This document shows positions 1 through 6,258 of a stretch of DNA of 42,103 bases, piece after piece. How positions within the stretch are numbered: the first letter of the stretch is position 1; each line of letters opens with the position of its first letter. The translations under genes were made by a program, and so were the position numbers. Origin of the DNA: an uncultured Bacilli bacterium. GTDB taxonomy: Bacteria > Bacillota_I > Bacilli_A > RF39 > UBA660. A model generated the notes under the pieces. The model did no database searches. It was not told where the DNA came from and saw only the letters and a program-made list of their open reading frames with translations. The stretch spans positions 1-42,103 of the forward strand of contig CALVRI010000008.1 of assembly GCA_944358525.1 (NCBI GenBank), in the 5' to 3' direction.

Positions 1-34
1 ACATTCTAAATACATAACCTTTTAGTATTTTCAT
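1..34 (-). CDS. tnpB: TnpB RNA-guided nuclease, first 11 codons only
   Basis: The minus-strand start is ATG at 34-32 after GAGGGTGATGTT, and it reads MKILKGYVFRM before the window ends. This matches the usual beginning of TnpB/OrfB proteins, a short basic strand before the helix-turn-helix part. The identification rests on the linked element end and on the related copies at 26607-26844 and 41938-42103, not on these 11 residues alone. Only the 5' tip is visible, so whether the gene is intact cannot be judged. Confidence 0.6.
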   Translation of the reverse strand, partial: MKILKGYVFRM

Positions 35-137
35 AACATCACCCTCTATCATTATTGCAATCAATATATCATGAATAGTTATATTTGTAAATAACTTTTT
101 GCAAACTTTTTTACTTTTACAAAGCAAATTCCTAGTA
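1..137 (-). mobile_element. Left end of a tnpB-type (IS200/IS605 superfamily) element, continues off the window
   Basis: On the minus strand the stretch begins TACTAGGAATTTGCTTTG and runs about 100 bp to a GAGGGTGATGTT-ATG start. The same outer sequence and the same leader recur at 26735-26844, and the outer part recurs at 27280-27305, which defines the left end by comparison. A weak subterminal palindrome lies near 62-84, as expected for IS200/IS605 ends. There is no room for tnpA between this end and tnpB, so this is probably a tnpB-only copy. The outer boundary is good to a few bases. Confidence 0.72.
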
Positions 138-141
138 AATT

Positions 142-170
142 AAAAAATAGAAGTTTTTAAAGCTTCTATT
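142..170 (-). terminator. Rho-independent terminator after the AbiEii gene
   Basis: An 8-bp stem AATAGAAG/CTTCTATT with a 9-nt loop is followed on the minus strand by six T. The hairpin begins directly at the AbiEii stop codon. The IS left end begins about 5 bp beyond the T-tract. Confidence 0.8.
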
Positions 171-1022
171 TTATGTAGTTATCATTTCTGTTTCTAAAAT
201 ATTAATGACTTCTTCGATTGCTATAATTGTATCTTCGTATTTTATTCCTTTAGCATATGGGTTTTTGTTTTGATAATCTTTCCACAATTTTCTAACGTGT
301 TTATCTTCATTTAATTCTTCTATAATAGTTCTAAATTCTTTGATGTCTATTTTAGTATTGCGACTTTGAAAGGTGTTTTCTATAGCCATTATAAGTGTTT
401 GTTTATTAAATGTAACTATATTACCTTTAACCAAAATATACATATCATAATAATCTTTTAATCTTGTTGTTAATGCACCATGAACAATGATGGCATGTAA
501 TTTTTCAGCAATAATTGTTTCTATGCTATATGACATAATAGGAATAGTTTGGTTTTGAAAAAAGCATTTGTAATTATATTTAATTTCTTTTGGGGTAATG
601 ACATCCCCTGTTGTTATTTCAATGGTAATATAAGTTTTATTTTTATCAAACTTTGATAAAACATTTAATCTATATCCACTATAATTACTTTCTATTCTAA
701 TATTTTTTATATCAATTATTTCAAAGGTCACATCATCATTAAGATTTATATTGAAAATATCTTTAAAAATTTTCTCTACTTCTTGCTTATTTAAAGGATA
801 ACCTTTTAATGTTGTATCCATGTCTTTAGTTGTTCTATCATCATTACCAATAATCGAGGTTAAAAGTAGTCCACCTTTTAAAATAATGTAGTTTCTATAT
901 TTACTTTGAGATATTCTTTCTAAAATTCTTTCGAAATAAAATAATTCGAAATATCTTTGTGATAAATCACTGTTACCAATTGATTGTTTAGAAATAATAT
1001 TTTTTAATTTATCATAATTTAT
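171..1022 (-). CDS. AbiEii-family nucleotidyltransferase toxin, apparent AUA start
   Basis: This is the toxin half of a type IV AbiE toxin-antitoxin/abortive-infection pair, a cytoplasmic nucleotidyltransferase. Read from 1022 it gives about 283 residues, the normal family length. It has the LKGGLLL motif near residue 52, the D-M-D acidic pair at 67-69, and a later RLKDYYDMY motif typical of AbiEii. The first in-frame ATG (821) lies inside the DxD motif and would remove the catalytic core, so it is not the start. The frame is open up to GGAGGTGGTATTATAAAT, and family members start M-N-Y/x-D-K-L-K. Here the equivalent codon is ATA, 7 nt after GGAGG. It overlaps the antitoxin stop as ATAA, where an ATGA junction would be expected. 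Either AUA is used or the gene is a start-codon mutant. Family assignment is firm; expression is uncertain. Confidence 0.78.
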   Translation of the reverse strand: MNYDKLKNIISKQSIGNSDLSQRYFELFYFERILERISQSKYRNYIILKGGLLLTSIIGNDDRTTKDMDTTLKGYPLNKQEVEKIFKDIFNINLNDDVTFEIIDIKNIRIESNYSGYRLNVLSKFDKNKTYITIEITTGDVITPKEIKYNYKCFFQNQTIPIMSYSIETIIAEKLHAIIVHGALTTRLKDYYDMYILVKGNIVTFNKQTLIMAIENTFQSRNTKIDIKEFRTIIEELNEDKHVRKLWKDYQNKNPYAKGIKYEDTIIAIEEVINILETEMITT

Positions 1023-1609
1023 AATACCACCTCCATATATTCTCTAACTTTGTTTTCGATTTTTAATTTTTTAGCATATCTCATTAATTTGTTTAGATCT
1101 TTATCTGATGAATTCGCATATTTTTTTAAAGCTTGCGAGAAAATTTCTATATCCATTTTATTTTTATTTTTTATAATATCACATATAGTTCTTTCGGTAT
1201 CATATACTTTTATTTTCATACCAAAAGGAGAATCTATTTCTATAATTCCTACATTCATTGTTTCTAATTTTTGATAATGAAGATTAACATTTTTACTATT
1301 TTTATAACAGTTACCATATCCATATGGTACAGTTATATCATATACTAAAGGACATCTTTCAGAAAGATTGTGTAGATAAAGAGCTGTCGCATGTGAAAAT
1401 ACAGCTTTTTTACATTTTGATAAAATAATATAAAAATTATCTGGAAAACCATTTGGAAGAACATAATAACCTCTTGATACTCTAACTAATTTATTTTCTT
1501 TTACTAATTTACTTAAATAATAAGCATTAATGTTTTTTTTAGATAAATCTTTACTCATAATATATCCTTTTTCATTTACAATACTTAAAATTTTTTCTTC
1601 GTTTTTCAT
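1019..1609 (-). CDS. AbiEi-family antitoxin / transcriptional repressor
   Basis: This 196-residue protein is the usual partner of AbiEii. Residues about 1-50 form a winged helix (SKDLSKKNINAYYLSKLVKEN followed by the wing RGYYVLP), and the remainder matches the AbiEi C-terminal domain (FSHATALYLHNLSERCP, then VYDTERTICDII). AbiEi antitoxins repress their own operon by binding inverted repeats and block the toxin without a stable complex. The gene comes first in the pair, as is normal, and its TAA stop overlaps the presumed toxin start by three bases. Translation starts at an ATG about 8 nt after a weak GGTG. Inverted repeats upstream (1673-1760) are candidate operators. Confidence 0.85.
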   Translation of the reverse strand: MKNEEKILSIVNEKGYIMSKDLSKKNINAYYLSKLVKENKLVRVSRGYYVLPNGFPDNFYIILSKCKKAVFSHATALYLHNLSERCPLVYDITVPYGYGNCYKNSKNVNLHYQKLETMNVGIIEIDSPFGMKIKVYDTERTICDIIKNKNKMDIEIFSQALKKYANSSDKDLNKLMRYAKKLKIENKVREYMEVVL

Positions 1610-1672
1610 ACAATCACCACTACTAAAATAATAACATTTTAATAATAGTTAGTAAATAGTTTTTTAAACTTT

Positions 1673-1760
1673 ATTCACATTTTTTTGAAATTTTGTGAAT
1701 TTTTATTAATTTTTGTTACTTTTTTAATTATTTTTTTATAATTTTAATTTTTTTAGTAAC
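1673..1760. promoter_or_regulatory. Inverted repeats in the abiE upstream region (candidate AbiEi operators)
   Basis: Two inverted repeats lie in the very AT-rich region before abiEi: ATTCACA/TGTGAAT at 1673-1679/1694-1700 and GTTACT/AGTAAC at 1715-1720/1755-1760. AbiEi proteins are known to autorepress through inverted repeats, which makes these plausible sites. The match is by position and symmetry only. No clear -35/-10 pair stands out in this AT-rich stretch. Confidence 0.3.
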
Positions 1761-1833
1761 ACTCATTTATAATACATAATTACATTCTATATATATATAT
1801 AATATACGATGTAGGACTCTTATTTCCTTTTTT

Positions 1834-1861
1834 CGCAAAAAAAGAGGTGTTATGCCTCTTT
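1834..1861 (-). terminator. Rho-independent terminator after the capA-like gene
   Basis: The stem AAAGAGG/CCTCTTT with a 7-nt loop runs into a run of T on the minus strand and overlaps the last codons of the gene. Confidence 0.8.
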
Positions 1862-3007
1862 AAGTGGATTAATTGGAATATCTTTATTATACATTCTAAC
1901 TATTTCACTATATTTATTATAAAGTCTTTGATAATCAGAATTATAATTTGAATTCATCTGGCTAAATGGAATGACTTTAAAATCAGTCCAGCGACTACCT
2001 TTTTTATAATAGTTATATAAAAGTTCGTTATTTAAATTATCTAATTTGATAGTAGCTTGTCCATCTTTTTCTTCTTTAATGACATCAACTGAGGTCATTA
2101 ATTCAACCATTGTATTATAGTCGTTATTAGTGCTTTGAGCTGATATAAAGTTACCTAGTGAATAAATGACTAAAGTATCATTTATATATGTGATTGGTTC
2201 TATTACATGAGGATGGGTTCCGATAATGATATCGACACCTAAAGAGGATAGATAATTAGCTTGTCTTTGTTGTTCTTCGGTAGGTTCGCTTCTATATTCT
2301 GTTCCCCAGTGCATAGATACAATTAATAAATCAACTTTATCTCTAACCTTTTCAATATCGTTTTTAGCTTTTTCATCGCTATATAAGTTGACTAGATATT
2401 CTTTACCAGATGGAACACTAATTCCATTTGTACCATAGGTATAAGCTAATAAAGTGTATTTAATACCGTTTTTTTCTTTTATCTTTATTTCATTTGCTTC
2501 TTCACTAGAACAATAACTTCCGGCAGTTAAGACATCTTTGGTTTTCCAATACTCACATGAATTTATGATTGCTTTTTCTCCTCTGTCCATTGTGTGATTA
2601 TTAGCTAAAGATACTAGATTAAATCCAGCATCTATCATAGCATCACCAAATTCCCACGGTGAATTAAAGGTTGGATAATCTGATAAACCAATTGAAGTTC
2701 CACCTAAAATACTTTCTTGATTATAGAAAGCTAAATCATAGTTTTGGACAATTGGTTTTATGTATTCTAATTGAGGTTTAAAATCATAGACACCATCTTT
2801 ATAAGCATCATTATATACAGAACTATGAAGCAAACCATCTCCTACCATAACTAATGAAAGTTTACTAGTTTTAACTTCTGGTTCTTTTTTTACTTCAGCA
2901 GTTTCTTTTTTGTTTTCTTTTGGCTTTTCTTTATTTTGGGTTAATAGATAAACTCCTAATCCTACAATTACAACAATTAATACTAATATAACATACTTCT
3001 TTTTCAT
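1850..3007 (-). CDS. CapA-family membrane-anchored metallophosphatase-like protein
   Basis: This 385-residue protein has an N-terminal membrane anchor (about residues 4-23), a Lys/Glu-rich linker, then a CapA (PGA_cap) domain. Visible family motifs are VMVGDGLLH, FYNQES, SLANNHTMDRG, SMHWGTEY and GTHPHVIEP, which carry the Asp, Asn and His ligands of calcineurin-like phosphatases. The fold acts outside the cell. In Bacillus CapA takes part in poly-gamma-glutamate export, but many gut Bacillota have stand-alone CapA-like proteins with no cap operon, as here, so the substrate is open. It follows a small lipoprotein gene with a 3-bp gap and cls, giving the order cls-lipoprotein-capA on one strand. 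Confidence 0.85.
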   Translation of the reverse strand: MKKKYVILVLIVVIVGLGVYLLTQNKEKPKENKKETAEVKKEPEVKTSKLSLVMVGDGLLHSSVYNDAYKDGVYDFKPQLEYIKPIVQNYDLAFYNQESILGGTSIGLSDYPTFNSPWEFGDAMIDAGFNLVSLANNHTMDRGEKAIINSCEYWKTKDVLTAGSYCSSEEANEIKIKEKNGIKYTLLAYTYGTNGISVPSGKEYLVNLYSDEKAKNDIEKVRDKVDLLIVSMHWGTEYRSEPTEEQQRQANYLSSLGVDIIIGTHPHVIEPITYINDTLVIYSLGNFISAQSTNNDYNTMVELMTSVDVIKEEKDGQATIKLDNLNNELLYNYYKKGSRWTDFKVIPFSQMNSNYNSDYQRLYNKYSEIVRMYNKDIPINPLKEA

Positions 3008-3010
3008 ATT

Positions 3011-3286
3011 CTAAAAATTACAGCTACCACCAAGTGAATTTACATAGTTTGTTAAAGCTTCCTTTCCTTCTTCGTTTGTTGTACTACTAGTGAAATAAGT
3101 ACCATTTATTTCATCAATAGTACTATTACTTTGTTTTTGTCCATCTAGAGTGTAGGCAGTAATCATACCATTTTTCATGGTAAATATAGCTTCTTTGTTA
3201 TTAACTATACAAGTGAATTCTTCACCACTATTACTACATCCAGTTAAAATAAATATACCAAGCATAATAATTAATATTTTTTTCAT
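3011..3286 (-). CDS. Small lipoprotein of unknown function
   Basis: This 91-residue protein begins with a short signal sequence ending in the lipobox ILTGC, so Cys17 would be lipidated and the protein held on the outer face of the membrane. The mature part is polar, has one more Cys early (FTCIV) and one near the end (GSCNF) that could form a disulfide, and shows no recognised domain. It sits 11 bp downstream of cls and 3 bp upstream of the CapA-like gene, so it is probably co-expressed with both. The start follows a good AGGAGAGAG ribosome site. Confidence 0.75.
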   Translation of the reverse strand: MKKILIIMLGIFILTGCSNSGEEFTCIVNNKEAIFTMKNGMITAYTLDGQKQSNSTIDEINGTYFTSSTTNEEGKEALTNYVNSLGGSCNF

Positions 3287-3297
3287 TTTCTCTCTCC

Positions 3298-4839
3298 TTA
3301 CATTAATGGGGCAAAAGCCTTTAATATTTGTCTTTTTAATGAATTAAACCAATTTAATTTACCCAAATTTTTAAGTTTTATTTCTTTACATTCTTTTAAT
3401 GTTGATGTGAAATCTTTTTTGATTGTGAAGATTACTGAGCAATCATATAGCCAAACTCCACATTCAAAGTGCAGGTAGAGACTGCGATAATCTAAATTAA
3501 TAGTTCCTATAGTAGCATATTCATCATCCACTACAAAGATTTTTTCATGAATAAAACCTTTTGTATATTCATATATTTTAACACCGTTTTTTAAAAGTAC
3601 ATCGTAGTAGGCTTTTGTTACTTCGTTGACAAGTTTTTTATCGGGTATTCCTGGAGTGATAATTCTGACATCAACTCCTCTTTTAGCTGCAGTAGACAAA
3701 GCAGTAATCATTTCATTATCCAAAACTAAATATGGAGTTGTTATATAAATATATCTATTAGCTTTTGCAATTAGATTTAAATAAACTGTTTCACCCACGG
3801 CTTCGTTATCCCAGGGACTATCACTATATGGAATAACAAAACCATCAGAAGATGTTTCGTATTCGTAATTAGAATGATATTTTTCATAATCTTCGTTTTC
3901 TTCTTTTATGAAATCCCACATAGATAAAAACATAACAGTAAAGTTCCAAACGGCTTCGCCTTCTAACATAATACCATTATCTTTCCAATGACCAAATCTA
4001 ACTTTCTCACCAATGTATTCATCGGCCAAATTTATACCACCAGTAAATGCGATATGACCATCAATAACAGCAATTTTTCTATGATCACGATTATTGAATT
4101 TAGATTTTAAATTTGGAACAAAAGGATTAAAAACAGCTGTTTTTATACCTTCTTTCTCTAAAATCTTATTGTAGTGATTAGGTAATGTCATAATACAGCC
4201 AAAATCATCATAAATTATTCTAACTTCAATACCTTCTTCTACCTTTTGTTTTAAAACTTCTAATATATTATTCCACATTTTTCCTTCACTTATGATGAAA
4301 TATTCTAAGAAAATATATTTTTTAGCATTTTTAATTGTTTCTAATAATTTTTGAAAATAAATTTTACCATTTGATAAATAAGTGGTTTTAGTATGTTTGT
4401 ATACATTTGATAGTGAATAATCACTGATGTATTTTACTTGATTGTAAGCGGATAGGTTTTCATATCTTAGTTCATTCATAACAATATTATGATTATCTTT
4501 ATATTTTAATTGTTTGTAATATATATTTTTCATTTTTTCTTTCTGTCTTTTATTTAATTGATTATCACCAAATAAAAAGTATAGAAGAAGGCCAAAGATT
4601 GGAAGTAACATTATTGGAATAATCCAAGCTATCTTGTAACCGGGATTGGCATTACTATTAACGATGTGTAAGACCATAACAAAACTTAAAAGACTACATA
4701 TAATATAAAATACAATGAAATAACTATAGAATTCAAAAGTCATTATAAAAATTATGACTATTTGAATAAACATAAGTAAAGGTACTAAAAATACTCTATG
4801 ACCTAATAAATTTAAGTTTTTTTTCAAAAATTTTATCAT
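3298..4839 (-). CDS. cls: Cardiolipin synthase (phospholipase D superfamily)
   Basis: This 513-residue membrane enzyme joins two phosphatidylglycerol molecules to give cardiolipin and glycerol. Two N-terminal transmembrane segments (about residues 10-60) and a third hydrophobic turn near residue 75 precede two HKD active-site motifs: HRKIAVIDGHIAFTGG near residue 255 and HEKIFVVDDEYATIGT near 430. Both histidine, lysine and aspartate sets are intact. Length and layout match Bacillus ClsA/YwnE. It is first in a minus-strand unit with the lipoprotein and CapA-like genes, and it shares a divergent promoter region with the CmpB-family gene at 4952. Confidence 0.93.
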   Translation of the reverse strand: MIKFLKKNLNLLGHRVFLVPLLMFIQIVIIFIMTFEFYSYFIVFYIICSLLSFVMVLHIVNSNANPGYKIAWIIPIMLLPIFGLLLYFLFGDNQLNKRQKEKMKNIYYKQLKYKDNHNIVMNELRYENLSAYNQVKYISDYSLSNVYKHTKTTYLSNGKIYFQKLLETIKNAKKYIFLEYFIISEGKMWNNILEVLKQKVEEGIEVRIIYDDFGCIMTLPNHYNKILEKEGIKTAVFNPFVPNLKSKFNNRDHRKIAVIDGHIAFTGGINLADEYIGEKVRFGHWKDNGIMLEGEAVWNFTVMFLSMWDFIKEENEDYEKYHSNYEYETSSDGFVIPYSDSPWDNEAVGETVYLNLIAKANRYIYITTPYLVLDNEMITALSTAAKRGVDVRIITPGIPDKKLVNEVTKAYYDVLLKNGVKIYEYTKGFIHEKIFVVDDEYATIGTINLDYRSLYLHFECGVWLYDCSVIFTIKKDFTSTLKECKEIKLKNLGKLNWFNSLKRQILKAFAPLM

Positions 4840-4865
4840 ATTTGTCTCACCTTGACTTTACTTTG

Positions 4866-4915
4866 ATTATACAATATTTTGGTCAGTTTGACAATTGGTA
4901 TAGAAATGATATACT
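4866..4915. promoter_or_regulatory. Overlapping divergent promoters for cls (-) and the CmpB-family gene (+)
   Basis: Minus strand: TTGTCA (4889-4894), 17-nt spacer, TATAAT (4866-4871). Plus strand: TTGACA (4888-4893), 16-nt spacer, TATACT (4910-4915). The two -35 boxes cover almost the same bases, so polymerase probably cannot occupy both at once. Confidence 0.7.
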
Positions 4916-4951
4916 ATGTGTTAGTTATGTGAATTGTTTGTGAGGTAGTAT

Positions 4952-5602
4952 ATGAAGCAAAAAAAAGAAGTATTTGCAAAGGGCATATGCTTTCAAAAGG
5001 CTCTTTGGGTTTTCTTAATCGGCTCAATATTTGGAGTTGTAATGGAAACAATTGTAAGTTATTTTCAATATGGAACTTTTGAAAGTAGAAAAGGTCTAAT
5101 ATATGGTCCTCTTAATCCAGTATATGGGTTTGGAGCTGTTATTTTTATGATATTTTTAGTCAAATATAAAAACCCATTAAAAGTATTTTTTGGGGGAATG
5201 TTACTTGGTGGTGGATTTGAATATTTGTGTTCAATCATACAAGAGAAGGTCTTTGGAACAACTTCTTGGGATTATAGCGGTCATGCTTTTAATATCGGTG
5301 GTAGAACTAGTTTATTTATAATGATATGTTGGGGCCTTATTGCTTTATTATTTGTATTTATTATATATCCACCTATTTCTAAACAAATTGAAAAAATACC
5401 AATTAGAATAGGAAAAATTCTATCTATTTTACTCATAATATTTTTACTTGTCGATTGTGCAATTTCAATTACGGCTTGTTTAAGACAAAGTGAAAGATCA
5501 AAAGGTATAGAACCTAGCAATAAAATTGAAGTATTTTTAGATAAGCATTATCCTGATAAAAGATTAAATGCAATATTTGAAAACGCAAAAAGGCAAAAAT
5601 AA
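4952..5602 (+). CDS. Membrane protein of the CmpB/putative ABC transporter permease family (DUF1113-like)
   Basis: This 216-residue protein has about five transmembrane segments. The conserved early block (GSIFGVVMETIVSYFQYG, then GLIYGPLNPVYGFGAV) and the later TSWDYSGHAFNIGGR block are hallmarks of the family annotated as 'putative ABC transporter permease' (Pfam ABC_trans_CmpB). No ATPase partner is nearby and the true function of the family is not established, so transport is only a database label. The gene stands alone between a divergent promoter and a bidirectional terminator. The start ATG follows GTGAGGTAGTAT. Confidence 0.8.
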   Translation: MKQKKEVFAKGICFQKALWVFLIGSIFGVVMETIVSYFQYGTFESRKGLIYGPLNPVYGFGAVIFMIFLVKYKNPLKVFFGGMLLGGGFEYLCSIIQEKVFGTTSWDYSGHAFNIGGRTSLFIMICWGLIALLFVFIIYPPISKQIEKIPIRIGKILSILLIIFLLVDCAISITACLRQSERSKGIEPSNKIEVFLDKHYPDKRLNAIFENAKRQK

Positions 5603-5613
5603 TTTGCCTTTTT
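5587..5613. terminator. Bidirectional terminator between convergent genes
   Basis: The stem AAAAAGGCAAA/TTTGCCTTTTT with a 5-nt loop contains the stop codon of the plus-strand gene and abuts the stop of the minus-strand Rpn-like gene. It has T-runs on both strands. Confidence 0.8.
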
Positions 5614-5614
5614 A

Positions 5615-6142
5615 CTATTCTAAATTTTGAATATCTTGTTCAGTTAGACCAGTGATTTCTGAAATATCCTTTATACTCATTTTCTTTTTAAGTCCATACA
5701 TCACAATTGTATCTTCTAATATTTCTTCATAGGGACTTGCATTTAAATTAAGCTGATATATATGCTTTGTTTTTAGTTCTTTTAAGTTTTCTCCTTTTTC
5801 AAATATTACATTAGATATTCTATTTTTATATTTATCATTTCTTTCAAATACACTTTCAAACTTACTTCTATTCATTTCAATATCGATAAATATATTTTTA
5901 TTTATAACGACAAATATATCGACAATCTGTTCATGTTCTTTTTTATTTATGATGGGCATTTCACTATCTAATAGATTAATTTTATCTTCTTTAGATATTT
6001 CTATTGGTAGTGTGACATTTAATATATGTTTTAAAAGATTTAGATTAGTTTTAAATGTACTTTTAAAGGCTCTATCATAACTTAAGGGAATTAATTCTAT
6101 TTCCTCATCCAATTTTTTTAAATATTCTTTTGTTAATTTCAT
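5615..6142 (-). CDS. Shortened Rpn/PDDEXK-family nuclease (transposase-like)
   Basis: The N-terminal half resembles the PD-(D/E)XK nuclease family of Rpn recombination-promoting proteins: LSYDRAFKSTF at the start, then HEQIVDIFVVI and FIDIEMNRS carrying the acidic residues, then an ERNDKYKNRI helix. Full members are usually near 280-330 residues; this one is 175. The C-terminal tail SIKDISEITGLTEQDIQNL matches the tail of the broken homologue at 41005-41631 (LEDISEITGLSIDELKKL). That pattern suggests an internal deletion which removed the middle and kept both ends in frame. Activity is doubtful. The start has a good AAGGAGATAT site and is preceded by an ACGTCGTAT motif also found at 29674-29683. 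Confidence 0.65.
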   Translation of the reverse strand: MKLTKEYLKKLDEEIELIPLSYDRAFKSTFKTNLNLLKHILNVTLPIEISKEDKINLLDSEMPIINKKEHEQIVDIFVVINKNIFIDIEMNRSKFESVFERNDKYKNRISNVIFEKGENLKELKTKHIYQLNLNASPYEEILEDTIVMYGLKKKMSIKDISEITGLTEQDIQNLE

Positions 6143-6227
6143 ATATCTCCTTTCTTAGCCCCTTCTATATATAAACATACGACGTTTATTTTTTATTTCT
6201 TTTTTTTAATGAATTTGTTTTTTGAAA

Positions 6228-6258
6228 AAATTAAAAAGACGAAGCAAATTCGTCTTTT
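6228..6258 (-). terminator. Terminator at the end of the mraZ-rsmH-ftsL-pbp operon
   Basis: The 10-bp stem AAAAGACGAA/TTCGTCTTTT with a 5-nt loop is followed by a T-rich tract on the minus strand. The pbp stop codon lies inside the stem. Confidence 0.85.

Noticed and set aside
171-821. A 216-residue toxin starting at the ATG at 821
   Set aside because: This start cuts through the DxD active-site motif. The conserved N-terminal 67 residues are present upstream in the same frame behind a strong ribosome site.
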